The notes under the pieces were generated by a model that saw only the letters and a list, made by a program, of their open reading frames with translations, had not been told where the DNA came from and searched no databases. The translations under genes and the position numbers were made by a program. Below, piece after piece: positions 38,699 through 49,899 of a stretch of 64,000 nt of DNA. The stretch is from Ischnura elegans (Eukaryota; Arthropoda; Insecta; Odonata; Coenagrionidae), in the NCBI RefSeq assembly GCF_921293095.1, contig NC_060259.1, forward strand, positions 26,915,812-26,979,811, in the 5' to 3' direction. Numbering within the stretch: the stretch's first letter is position 1; every line of letters starts with the position of its first letter.

Positions 38699-40460
38699 GG
38701 GTGCATCCAGGGGGAGCTCCGCTCACTGAGCGGAAGGTGAGCGAACCACCGCTCTCCCCCTGGATGCGACCGCTCACCATCCGATCACTAGTGAGCGGCC
38801 GCCATATTTGTGAGCGTACTCCGAGTATGATCACCTCGCTCACCGGCCAGTGAGCGGCGGCGCGAGTTCAAAATAGTGCCGAAGAACTGTCGAGTCGAGC
38901 AGCCGTATTAATTATACATTGTAACGTATCGAACGCTGGATGACTTATACGTAATGTAGGCATATTAAATGCGATTGGCAGAAGGCCTTTTGTTACGTAT
39001 TTATTTACTAAATTAGGTGGCCAAAATATTATTCTGCGGTGGAATTTTGTCGTAAGCCAGGTAAAGTTCAGATGTAGCCTTCGCTGAAAAATGGATTTTC
39101 GAGTTGAAATGTGTTTTTAATTCTTTATTTATATTTCATACGCTTCAGATAAATTGAAATATATCTATATACGTAAATCGCGGGGTATTACTTGTCCGCT
39201 TAGTCAAAAAATAAGGCGTGAGTAATTTTTCTCCCGGGTTAACTAAGTAATTAAGGACCATGGCTTCAACATTGCCTTCAGGCCGTTTTACACGGGGGAC
39301 GTCATTGCGCAATAGCTGAAGTCTGTATGAAGTTAAAATCAAAATTGCATCGTGTAAAGCGGTGAATTTCTATAACACACGCGAGAATGATCGTACATAA
39401 AGCCGATGTCCCACGGTCAAATTTGCGTCCTTTACCTTTATAAATACCAAGGTACCTTTATAAATATTGGTCTTCTGGTAGAGAAACATATATTACAGTG
39501 ATATCAGGGTTAAGAGTACAACCTTTCATGTGACCTTTGACAAAGTGAGTGGCATACATAAAGTAGACAGAACTAGAAATGTTGAATGTTAGAGGCTAAA
39601 TCTATTATGTCAATAAAAAGTTGGCATCAAGCAAGTTGTTCAGCGATTTTAAAAACCCTTAAAACTACTCGCTGGCGAACGACAAGAAGATATAACAAAA
39701 ATTTGTTTGTCATCAGCAGGAACATGAACATTAACCCGAGCACATTCAAAGTCCATTCCTCAATTAGAAGCTCATGTGGCACATAGCTCACTTCAAAAGT
39801 AATGTCAGATTTGGTTAGTACGATAAAACCAGCATTTTTTTTAATTTGATCGGTTTACCAGCACTTCCTCAAAACATCCGCCACACTACGTCCCGTAATG
39901 CTGAGATATAACTTCATCATTAGTCACCCGATGTTCACAAACAGTTTGTTGTGATAATAACGTCTACTGCTGTCCTTGATCAATTATTAAATCTCATTCA
40001 AGAAACTATAAGAGAAGCGGATTTCACGGAATTAGCAAATGTGAAACTATTGCTTTCTAAACATGGGAAAGACGTCCATTTTAGTGCAAAAACCTCTTTT
40101 TTCAAGACTTCAATGTCAGGCGCCAGATTCCCAACGAAATATTTGGACGATTGACACAAAAGGCATTTCCAATAAATATCACGCGACTCGCAAAGAACTG
40201 TTAGCGATAAATCCTTAAGGCCCGTACATTAAGAGTGAACAAGGTATGAACTTATCACAGGAATTAAAGGATATTTCGCAGCCGCTACACGAAAGTAAAC
40301 ACAAGCGCTGGGCGCCATATTGAATGTTTTGCATTTCAAGTTCCCCACCAAAGCGCTCACTGAGCATTCACCATCCAGGGAGGGATGTGATCGCTCAGTG
40401 AGCGCTGACGTCACAGTCCGCTCACTGATCAGGGAGCGATCACTCCCCCTGAATGCACCC
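38699..40460. mobile_element. DNA element with 3-bp AAT duplication and GCTCAC subterminal repeats
   Basis: A 1,762-bp element. Left end GGGTGCATCCAGGGGGAG; right end, on the other strand, GGGTGCATTCAGGGGGAG. Each is flanked by AAT (38,696-38,698 and 40,461-40,463). Both subterminal regions (38,715-38,870 and 40,340-40,445) carry roughly ten copies of GCTCAC or GTGAGC, many as the palindrome CGCTCACTGAGCG or CACTAGTGAGCGG. A 3-bp duplication is typical of the PIF/Harbinger superfamily, but no transposase or Myb-like gene was recognised in the AT-rich interior, so it is probably non-autonomous. Two short plus-strand frames (39,586, 39,951) have no known motif. Confidence 0.75.
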
Positions 40461-40463
40461 AAT

Positions 40464-41881
40464 TTCAGCGTAGCGGAACAAGAATACGCCTAAGGGATAC
40501 GTCATCTGTGGCTATTACCATCAATATTAGATTCAGAGAGTATTTTTTGGGCCGAATGCAATGATGAGCTACTCCCCGAAGCTACGATCATTACATTGGG
40601 AAATAACATAGCGGAAATGTTTTTACCGGGATGCTAGAATGACAATTCTTCAATGGATGTCATAGGAGTCAAAAGCTTCCAACTATATATTTTTATTTCT
40701 ACCAAATATAAAGCTCAACAATTAGAAACGCAAATGAAATTAATGCGACCTGAACCCGCATCCGCTATTATGATATTGGTGTAATATATCTTTATATGAC
40801 CAGCATAAAATAAAAATGAAAACATTATTACATATAAAAACATTGCCGATGAATATGGGGTGCAAAGTTGTATGAAAAGTTAAGGCGGCAGCCACCAATC
40901 ACTGCCCATATTAAGCGTAGCTCATCCATTGGAATGCTTCTCCTACGAATATTACAAAAACAGGATTCTCCAGTTGACTACTGAACTTGCTGTCACCCAC
41001 CTCACATTTAAATAGGTTTTCGCGACTCTACGCAAAGTGCCAGACACCTAGCGGCCAATAATCTAAGCTTCGGAAAGGTGATCGCTGCCGTCGTCGAGAA
41101 GGCGGGCGAAATTACAACTGCATATAATGCCATCTATGATGCGATCGGCGGTCTTTTGGATTCGAATTTATATGAGGAACTATCATTACTCATTCTTCAA
41201 AGCGTAAACACGTGAGCCAGTGGCCTAACCAGCATAATTTTAAGCATATTAAAGAACTACATTGCATTTAAGTGACATTTTTATCATTTGCAATCGTAAG
41301 TAACCAGTGTAAAGTGAGTAAATTTTTTTAGCGTCCGTTGCAGCGGCAAGCCCGTCGACGATGTTGGCACAAGATTATTTTTTAATTATGATTGGCTATC
41401 ATCACCTCGCGAGTGGATTAAATACCTTATTTTATGTTAACATGTCCTATTTCCAGCTGCATCAACTTTTCCTGTTGGGTCGAAATTACGTGTCACTCCC
41501 AGATCAGTTCCTCGGGCATGATTTCTCATTACTGTTGTTAACGTCGGTGCTACTGTTATCTGTCACATATCATTTAGCACATTCTTGTTTTGCCTTTTAT
41601 ATTATTTATTGTCTCTGCAAGAATACGCACATTTGAAATGCAGAGGAAGTGTGCCTTCACATGAAGTTGTGGAGTATTTGAGGGGAATAAGAATTTTTTC
41701 TCAATGTCCCAAATAAGTACATATATAGTATGGGCATACTATAGCATTTTGTTTTCACTTTTTACACCCAAATACAGAAAACACTGGAAAATGACCCTTC
41801 TTCAAAGATGAGACATAAAAATGCTGTATTTTAAATATAGATGACTGATTTGAGGGTATCATATTAATTATAAGTCTTCTT
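40464..41881. other. Unassigned DNA with one hydrophobic frame
   Basis: Includes a CpG-richer patch at 41,020-41,170. A 91-codon plus-strand frame at 41,361-41,636 has a strongly hydrophobic segment (SLLLLTSVLLLSVTYHL). The frame has an acceptor-like TTTTTTTAG about 30 nt upstream, but no family match that I know. It may be chance. Confidence 0.35.
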
Positions 41882-42309
41882 TTAACCCTTTCATGCAGAA
41901 CATCTCTTTAAGCGGACGAGCATTTTCATACGCAGAAGATCTAATATCGGGGATAGCTAGCTTGTATTTCTCAATGCAAATGGCTTGACTTCAGCTATAA
42001 CTGGTGTGAGGGAAGGGAATTGACTGCTGAGGTCGCAATGGTTGGATGGATTCAGGCCATGCCTGAGACCCAGCTTAGGACCACTCATCGGCAATTAAGC
42101 CCGACCCTCCCACTCATTTATGATCCTCCTCACTGTATGAATCTGTTAAGAAGTGGTTTCACGGTCAATGATTTTTGCAAAGAAACATTTTATTGTGTAC
42201 CCCAAATTTTTATACTTTGAACTGAATTATTAATTTTGTTCTGAGCATAAGTAATTTTTAAATGAAATTTTATCATTACTTATGACGGACTTCTGGATTT
42301 ATAGTCTTA

Positions 42310-42800
42310 TACCTTGTTGGTGGTGGTTCTCGGGTATTGCTGTGTAGAAAACATTTTCACTCAACGTTTCACTCCTCCTACTGGGAGCGTTATCAAGAGA
42401 ATGGAAGGAATTTATTCTCGTCCTGGGCTTAAATATGTTTTCCGTTACCCATTGTTGTCCCGGATTTGAATTTTAAGCGATAGCCGTTGGTCATTATATT
42501 GGGCTATGAACCCTCTCCATATACGGCTGAGGTTTTATCCATCCTCCCTATTAAAGTTATTAGGCCTTTTCGCTATCTCAATGGATTCACGTATTAGATG
42601 CGGATGATGTTCTTCCGTCTTCGCCAATACCCGTGTAGCATTAAACATTATTTTATGCCCAGGGCTGGAGGCATAATGTTCAGTGATAGCTGAAGCGTCC
42701 CACTGATGAAGTTTTAACGCTCTTTCGTGCTCTTTAAGCCTTTGGGATATAGAACATTTCTATGTTTTCCGAGGTCAATGTACAGCTTCATACACATGCA
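42310..42800 (-). pseudogene. Penelope-like retroelement 3' fragment
   Basis: The minus strand reads LKEHERALKLHQWDASAITE, then HYASSPGHKIMFNATRVLAK and RESIEIAKRPNNFNREDG, a stop, then NLSRIW. This is the conserved region after the reverse transcriptase in Penelope-like elements, overlapping the GIY-YIG endonuclease. The catalytic start of the endonuclease and the whole reverse transcriptase are missing, so this is a 5'-truncated insertion, lying inside the piggyBac element near its left end. Confidence 0.75.
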
Positions 42801-42904
42801 TCACATTTTGCCCTCTTCCCTTTCACATGTCATTTTTATTTATTTATATTGTAATTTGGAAGTTAAAACATCAAAACCTTCTAAATTTAAAAAAATATTC
42901 GCCT

Positions 42905-43440
42905 TCCGTACGTTACCTTACTTTTCTAAAAGGAGCTTGTCGCAATGATCAACTCCACCCATGAATTTATTACAAGCAACCACGGCCTCTGGTTTCTCCT
43001 TGCCTTGTCTAGTGGTTGCCACTAGGTCACTTCCAAATTCCGAAGAGATCATGTCCACTTGTCTTTCCAGCGGAAAACACATATTCCATGCTCACTTCAC
43101 CGAGAACAAACCTCTTCTTTCCGTGATTTGTGACCAAATATCTCTTTTGGATTGTTCCTCCTATTTGGTCTCAATGTACCTGTGCAATAGATTTTTTGAC
43201 AAGGAAGGTCCCTAGTCAATACAATTTTGTTGTAATTATTGTTCATGAAAACACTGTGGCCACGATTTTCAAAATTTTCCAACAATTTTTACGACTTTAT
43301 CGCCATGTCCCCATCCGCCCAATTCATTGTCCCCGGAGCCTTTATAAATTAGCAATCGGTGAACTAAGCCAGACGGCTCACAAAACATCTTCACACCATG
43401 CTTGTGCTTCTTTCCCTGCATATATTGCAGTAGCAGATAC
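42905..43440 (-). pseudogene. piggyBac transposase, C-terminal catalytic part
   Basis: In order on the minus strand and in shifting frames: GWGHGDKVVK, LENFENRGHSVFMNNNYN, YCTGTLRPNRRNNPKEIFG and EAVVACNKFMGGVDHCD. These match the piggyBac DDD core. The GGVD motif Asp is kept, but the second catalytic position, normally Asp in a (M/V)DNYY motif, reads Asn (FMNNNY). With several frameshifts and stops the enzyme is inactive. Upstream coding continues at 44,290-44,700 beyond the inserted MITE. Confidence 0.75.
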
Positions 43441-43595
43441 AGAAAAACTCAAGGGGGGCGCAACAGATACCTTGAGTTACCTTTACTTTTATGGTAATAA
43501 AAAATAGTCAAGGCATATGCAAAGTGTAAGAAGTTTTAATCAAAGTGATTATGAAAAAATACAAGACTGCCATTTTATGATATAAAAAATTTACA

Positions 43596-44253
43596 ATAGG
43601 GTGGTTTCCTATTATTTTTTTATTGCCTAATTGGAAAGATTATTACTCCTGGAGTACGTATTTCACACTTTTAGATTTTTAAATGACGATATCTATTTTT
43701 CGCGATTAAATGAAAAATTTCAAGCGCGCGAAAACGCGACGCGTAAGTAGGAATGATGGGAAAAAGTCCGTGCGACGCATTTCTGGTTCCCCTCCCGCCT
43801 TGTGAGGTGGCCTTCATCGAGGCTCTGAGCGCTGATAGGACGCAGGATGTTAGAGGGTAGCTGAGTACCTTGCTGGATGGTAGTGCTTGGCTTAAAAAAG
43901 GTTTATTAATACCTTATCAAACGAAGAAAGCTTTCCGACCTTAGCCAGTTTTAATAGGTGATTATTAAGACATGTTTCCCTGAGCTCTGTGCCTCATGCA
44001 TGCATTGGTAATCTCAGACGATGTAGAACTCCTATCTACTCGTGAAGCAACTAGGTCCCTGTGACGTCACGTGGAGTGGCATCGCATAGGCGCCAATCTG
44101 GCCTTTTTCAAATGAGGATAAAATTTGACCCTTGCCATTCGTCTAAACCGTTTTTCAAAAACCAAATAATTTGTGTATTACGAATACACTAATGGTGGGT
44201 AACGAATCGCAATCAATGCCTTTCGTTTTCTTTGATGAAGGAAACTACCCTAT
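43596..44253 (+). mobile_element. CRE-containing MITE, copy 3, inside piggyBac transposase
   Basis: A 658-bp copy with ends ATAGGGTGGTTTCCT / AGGAAACTACCCTAT. It is more diverged than copies 1 and 2 (short deletions near 43,700 and 43,780). The TGACGTCA palindrome is retained near 44,063. It interrupts the piggyBac transposase, so it inserted after that element was in place. Confidence 0.8.
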
Positions 44254-44289
44254 TGTGTTTCTGCAATGTTTCGCAATGTGGGCGGCCCC

Positions 44290-44700
44290 ACAAGGAGAGG
44301 GGGGTGCACGCCCCCTGTGCCCCCATTTTTATCTGCCACTGATGTATTTCCGAAACATTAGTCGGCCTCTCCACAGTACCATCGACTCATCTATACTAAG
44401 TTCCCGTTCAGGCAAGACAACAGTTTCCATCATCTTCTTGAAACTGTCTAAACGAGGTCTTATTTTATAAAGACGATCACTAGGCGTCGCAGCTGTATGT
44501 CGCTGTAAAGCATCTCTCTCTTTGCAAGCCGGCGCGCCGGTTCCTTTTCATTGCAATTTCTTGCAAAATGTAATGCTTGTAAAATCCCGAGGAAATGATC
44601 CCTTGCCATAGATTCTCGAAATATCGGTATGCTGAAAAACTTACTGGCTATCACAATATGACCACAATCAAAATTTTTTAAACCATAATTTTTCTGAACA
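44290..44700 (-). pseudogene. piggyBac transposase, N-terminal and first Asp part
   Basis: The frame at 44,654-44,460 reads SIPIFRESMARDHFLGILQA and LHFARN, the typical N-terminal piggyBac segment. After a frameshift, minus-strand sequence down to about 44,300 reads KIRPRLDSFKKMME, LSIDESMVLWRGRLMFRKYI and SGR, with the first catalytic Asp in SIDE. Broken by stops and by the MITE that follows. Confidence 0.8.
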
Positions 44701-44994
44701 GATGAAAAAATTCTTCAAGAAGACGTCAGTACTAAACAGAAAAGACTAAAACACTCTCAATAACAACTTATTCACCAAAAGTCTCCTAAAAAACTCAACA
44801 AAATTCAAAAATCCGTAGAAAAAAGAAAAATTGGCGTAACCATAAACGAAGCACACTAGACAGAAGCTGGGAACCAACTGAAGAGCGGGGTAGTGGCGGC
44901 AAACCGAAGGCACTGAGCGTGGTACCGTTATAACGCATGAGAAAGGACCCAAGGCCGTATCATTCATGAAAGACATCCGCGCGGGTGGCAAGTC

Positions 44995-45022
44995 GCGGAT
45001 GTCATTCATGAATGACATCCGC
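44995..45022. repeat. Perfect 28-bp palindrome at piggyBac right end
   Basis: The half-site GCGGATGTCATTCA is followed by its exact reverse complement with no loop. A related imperfect half (tcattcatgaaagacatccgcg) lies 35 bp inside. Located 10 bp from the element's right terminus, it may be a transposase binding or terminal structure. Confidence 0.85.
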
Positions 45023-45036
45023 ATTGAATGGGTTAG

Positions 45037-46059
45037 TGAAGTTGCATGTATCAAATAAATAAATATTCCGTTTTGGTTTTACAAATGAGTCTACTCCAAT
45101 TTTCAAGGCTGTAAAAATTACTCTGTGATCACTTAAACCGTCAATAATATTGATTTGTTTTATCAACTTATGATGACTTACTGCTTAAAGGCCTTATGTT
45201 TTATTTGCTCCCATAGACTTGTCAACTACTTGTGTAAGTAAATTGCTGGTGTGTTAAGTAAGATCACGCTAATTTCCCTACTCTTTGAATTCAGTTTGCA
45301 TTGTAAGAATACCAATTTGGAAATGGGAGATTATAATTTCCCCTAATAATTATTACACCTTTGCTCTCTCTCAAAGTAAATTCGGATATTTGATTTTCTA
45401 TTTGGTAAATAATGTCAACTTCGAAGTTTGGAAGTCTATAAAAAGAGCAAAAATGTATACTCCATTTTTTGTTGTTTAATTGTAGACCATACTCTTTCTA
45501 TTTCATTGCCGCTAATTTCGTAGGCAGTGCTGTGTAAATGTGAATTGCCTGATAGAAAAACTCTGCCAGCAGTCCTAACCCGTCGATCGCATCTGTAAGT
45601 TTAAATACTGGAGGAAAAGCTTCGCTGTCGCTTATACATCCTCTGTAATCCAACTCTGTTCCTATGAACATGTCTGCATCCTGAAATTTATGCTCGATTT
45701 TTGCACTCTTTTTTTTATGCTACGGCAATGAACTACGACAAACTTGATGTCATATTTTGTGGACTGACTTTTGGTTGATTCTTTTCCATGCTTATGCTCT
45801 GGGGGGGGGGGGGGTGAGTTACACTGAAATTTTCTATTGAATTGTCTTAATTTCTTTCCCTGGAGTACGCGTTTTGGAATTTTTGTTTTTTTTTTCTGGC
45901 ACTGCCGCTCCTAAGTTAATTTGATGTTAAAATTTTCGTAATTCGGATTACCTCGGAGGCTACTTTAAGGAAACTAACCTCAGTAGTTTAAAAAATTCAG
46001 TAGTAACTTTTTCTTGAGTCATCTGCATAGATTATGTTGCTGTTAAGTATGTCTACTTT
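45037..46059. other. Unassigned DNA with a poly-G run
   Basis: AT-rich, no gene recognised. A homopolymer of about 13 G lies at about 45,801, which is unusual in this AT-rich setting and could be an assembly-sensitive site. Confidence 0.45.
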
Positions 46060-46165
46060 AAAAAGTAAAAAAAAGTATAATAGTTTCGGATTCGAACCCT
46101 CCCAGAACTTTACTGCTACTACCGCGCACAGTATAGACCTACTCAGCCACGGAGCGACGTGATGC
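46060..46165 (-). repeat. tRNA-derived SINE head
   Basis: The minus strand has A-box-like TGGCTGAGTAGG (46,149-46,138) and B box GGTTCGAATCC (46,098-46,088). The spacing is longer than in a normal tRNA. An A/T-rich tail follows. Probably the promoter part of a SINE or a tRNA pseudogene. Confidence 0.55.
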
Positions 46166-46806
46166 TAAGAGATAAATGGTGAGTCCAAATATGAATCTAA
46201 AGACAGGAAAACTCTGCCAAGGAGCCCGAAAGAAAACACTCCGATGGCCCAATGTGAGTGTGGACATGAGTTACCCCAGTACATTCCATCCACTAATCTT
46301 AATTCTGATTGGGCTCATGCTCCTGCAGTATGACTCGGTAGCTAGGTCGCGTCCACCTCTGTCCTCATCAGCTCTTGGTGGCATACAAGTGAGGGATGCA
46401 GGTCGCTTTATGTGCCAACTGCACAAGTTTTCACGACCCGGCCCCGTCAGTTAAGTGGGACTATGGGGTGTCTACATACTTTTGATACCGATAGTACATT
46501 ATTATAAGGCTGAAAGTACCCTCACAGATAATGGCTGCTATACATGTCATAAGGCCTAGACTGTGATGAAGGATGTGGCAGAAAGTGCTGTGTATGGATT
46601 TTGCTTCTCACCTAGTTTTACACAGGTGTGTGTGTATTTAACATACATGTTATAGAGGTGAAGGTATCAAAGAGTGTTACATACTTATTCACTGTCTAGC
46701 TGGAAAACTGTTCTATAGGTAGTATCTTCTCTTTTTTCTACAGATGAGAAGACAATGAAAAGCCAAAGGTATTATTTTGTACCAGGTTGAAATACTGCGT
46801 ACAATA
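46166..46806. other. Possible Tc1-like terminal fragment and spacer
   Basis: GGGTGTCTACATACTTTTGA at about 46,465-46,485, followed by a TA-containing GTAC, resembles the end of Tc1-like transposons. No matching partner end was found in the window. The 92-codon plus-strand frame at 46,176-46,454 shows no transposase motif. Confidence 0.3.
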
Positions 46807-47761
46807 CATGGTGCATTCCATAAGTAATGCGACCAAATTTTTCCTGATGCAACGGTCAACCACAGGGTGTTCTAACCTACTGGGCTAGGTGGAGGGGGAT
46901 GTTACATTCAAAATGTGCCAGGTCTCATTCAGCTGTGAGCTAATGGAGAGTCAGGATGTGCGTTCTCGTAAATCCTGTTTTGGGTTCATGTAATACGACA
47001 CAATGAGTTATTATGTGGAGCAAGGGTACATTATCAAATTTTGCGTTAAACTTGGGAAATCCTCAACCGAAACGTTTCCATTAATTCAGCAGGCCTTTGG
47101 GAGGGACTGCTTGTCCAAATCGCAAGTTTTCCAATGTCACAAGTTGTTCATGGAGGGCCGAGAGGAGATCACCAACGAACCTCGCAGTGGACCGAACCTC
47201 AAATCCATGGATTCAACCAGGATCAAAACCATGCTCATTGTCTTTGTTGAAGTCAGGTATTACCCATCATGAATTTGTACCTACAAAGACCACAGTGAAC
47301 TCAGCTTTCTACTAGGAAGATTTCAAAAGGCTGAAGAGGAAAATCGCAAGCTGCTGAAGCGACATCAACGTCACGTGGGAAGTTCATTATGACAATGAGC
47401 CGAGTCACAGCACCTTCATTGTTAACAACATCCTGGCTAGGGCCCACACCCAATTGGTTCCCCAACCTGCCTACAGTCTTGACCTGACTCCCACTGACTG
47501 TTTTTTGCTTCCTCGGTGAAAAGGAGCCATGAAAGGAAAACCTTGGACACGATTGAAAGGATCCAGGTGCATGTTACCTCGGCTCTAAAGGACATTCTGG
47601 TAAAGGCCTCCCAGGATGCCTTTCAGGCATGGAAACACCACCTCCAGAAGTGTGTTGATGCAAGAGGGGTGCTATTTTGAAGAGTTTTGATTATTTGCAC
47701 GAATGTATTCAATAAATGATTTCTTATGAATTTGATTGCATTACTTATGGAACACACCTTG
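46807..47761 (+). mobile_element. Internally deleted mariner element
   Basis: A 955-bp element. Left end CATGGTGCATTCCATAAGTA; right end, on the other strand, CAAGGTGTGTTCCATAAGTA; flanked by TA on both sides (46,805-46,806 and 47,762-47,763). It contains a broken mariner transposase on the plus strand. Full mariners are about 1.3 kb, so roughly 350 bp of the middle is gone. Confidence 0.85.
47003..47685 (+). pseudogene. mariner transposase, internally deleted
   Basis: The N-terminus (47,003-47,272) reads IKFCVKLGKSSTETFPLIQQ and CLSKSQVFQCHKLFMEGREE, the mariner helix-turn-helix DNA-binding domain. From 47,255 the frame shifts to HHEFVPTKTTVN, then HYDNEPSHS (second catalytic Asp) and YSLDLTPTDCFLL (third Asp of the D34D set). 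The segment with the first Asp has been deleted, and stops interrupt the rest. Inactive. Confidence 0.85.
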
Positions 47762-47763
47762 TA

Positions 47764-49078
47764 CAACACTAAAAAAATACAAGGAGATGATGTTCAAGAA
47801 CTAGGCTATTTAAAGTGAAGGATAGTGAAATTATAATTCTGCAATTCACCCTACTACCAGCTTTGAAATTCTTTACCAAAGCTATGGTGTAAACAATGTG
47901 TTAATGTAGTAATTATCATTTTTGTATTGAAGCTCATAGACACAGGTTTCACTTTCAAGAAGCTTACCATAATTCATGGTATCTCTCCACTAAATACTTT
48001 TTAAAATTATGGATTAGGATTCTGCTTTATTCCTAATATGTAATGCTCTGTTTCGATTATTTCTACCCTAGTAAATACCAGTAGCAAACAAGTTGCTCAA
48101 GTAACTCCTAAATGTTACCATGGTTCATTTCTAGAAAGGCTAACTCAAGAGCTACTAAGAAGTACTTTAGCCATTTTCCAGTGTTTCCAAGACTATCATT
48201 TCATGGGTAGTGTTTCGCCATTGTAAAATGCTAGCAAGGGAAACAGGGCAATATGGAAACATTACATGCAGATAACTTTAATGAACAATTTAGAATATTG
48301 ATGAGTATATTAAATTTTGTTAAAAATATGAGCCTGTTAAAATTTTACACAACCAGAGTCAATTTAGGAGGCTTCACGATGTTATTTTAAGTAGAATCAG
48401 AGGTGGTTAGTATGTAGTTGGGATTGCCGGTGTGTAGGTCAAACTTCAGTGCCCTTATACCTGCAAATCCATTGGGTAGGCCAACTGAGACCTATGTTTA
48501 TTAAAATTACTATGTACATACTTATAGTCAATAAAAATTCTATTGAAACAGAGGGGATTCAATATTCTTTTTATTTAGAACATATATCACCATAAATTCT
48601 AGTATGTACTTCCCTATTTTACAATTGCACCATGCTTTTGTACCACATGGAGGGTTAATTATGAACCAAGCTTGGGTTCTGGTGTTTGGTTTTTAAGACT
48701 CAAGTTTAATACTCTCTTGGAGATAAAAAAAAGCCTTCAATTAAAGGATTTGAACAATAAGATTGCTCACCATAAGCGTACCTGGGTGGGTGAGCATACC
48801 CATTAAATGGGGTTCACTCCCTTTTATTGTACCAATGGTGGCATCTGACAATCTCTTACTCAAAAAATCGAGATGTCTGATTTTGGCTACCGGTAAATGA
48901 AGACCTGGTTAGCATTCCTGTCCAGACCTAACCTCAATCAGCAAATTCTTTACCCACTATCTCCATAGAATTATAAGGCAATGCATTTATACATGTATGA
49001 CAACCCTTGATCAAATAAAAAACTCAACTAATGAAAATCACATAGGTATCTATTTACAATGTAAGGCTCTTTTACAAT
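47764..49078. other. AT-rich DNA, no gene seen
   Basis: No convincing open frame, transposon end or splice-flanked block was recognised. Confidence 0.5.
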
Positions 49079-49373
49079 CAGTGGCGGATTCAGGGGGAGG
49101 TCATGACCCCTCTCCAAATTTTATCAAAACATTTTTAATTTTTATTAGTTAAATAGTTTTTATATCCTTGTAAGGAGTACAGGGAGTGCACGTGCAACTG
49201 CATGGATATAAGTTCCAAACATGAGAGAAATTTGAGCCGTATTTATCATACAGCAAAGCACTCTCTGCAAAAAATTACACGGGAGATCATCCCCTTCTAC
49301 CACCGAGTACTCCATACTGCCTGGACCCAGGTCATGACCTCCCCACCCAAATTCGATGCTGAATCTGCCCCTG
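49079..49373. mobile_element. 295-bp hAT-like MITE
   Basis: Left end CAGTGGCGGATTCAG; right end, on the other strand, CAGGGGCAGATTCAG. Flanked by direct repeats TTTACAAT and GTTACAAT (7 of 8 bp), the length expected for hAT. Both ends continue into GGAGGTCATGACC-type sequence, so terminal similarity extends about 35 bp with gaps. No coding capacity. Confidence 0.7.
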
Positions 49374-49899
49374 GTTACAATAAGTATTTCAAGTATATGG
49401 ATGCACACATATCAATGCATTACGGAAAATATATATGCACATGGCCATAATTAACAGCATTGGTGTATTCGTCTTCAAAAAGTCATACTCAACACCCAAA
49501 AAATGTCCTCAAAATGAAAAGTTACCACACTGATTTGAATTGAATAGTGAATTTCTTCTCAAAGCTTAACTTTAAGCCAATAAGAGGGTCTTCATCACCC
49601 GAAGAGGAAGGGAGTACCTCTTCTTCACACATATGAAAGTGGAGAACATTGAAATCCATGCAGTGACAATCATTTCAAGGCAGGCATGGTAAAATTTACT
49701 ATAATGACTGGATAACCATGATGTGGAAGGCAAGGGAAAACACCATGTTATTATACCAAGAAGTTCATACTACTCCACTCATCTATTTTACATCAGACAG
49801 GATACAATTCTCTTGAGTGAAATATTCCTGAGGCAAAAACAGTCCCCCATATGGATCAACCGGCAGTGACTACTCAAGAGAGTACATCGGTCAAATGAG
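49374..49899. other. Spacer before the RTE-like LINE
   Basis: AT-rich DNA; nothing recognised. Confidence 0.4.

Larger units (their letters stand above)
41886..45032 (-). mobile_element. Dead piggyBac-family transposon with nested insertions
   Basis: Left end TTAA-CCCTTTCATGCAGAAC (TTAA at 41,882-41,885). Right end, read inward on the other strand, CTAA-CCCATTCAATGCGGAT (TTAG at 45,033-45,036, one change from TTAA). The ends match over about 20 bp with a few differences. The transposase reads on the minus strand in two parts (44,290-44,700 and 42,905-43,440), separated by the CRE MITE at 43,596-44,253. A Penelope-like fragment occupies about 42,310-42,800. Subterminal palindromes at 44,995-45,022 resemble those of the 33,066 MITE. 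Confidence 0.75.

Noticed and set aside
41361-41636. 91-codon hydrophobic plus-strand frame
   Set aside because: One Leu-rich segment and no family match; AT-rich DNA often yields such frames, and the splice context is weak.
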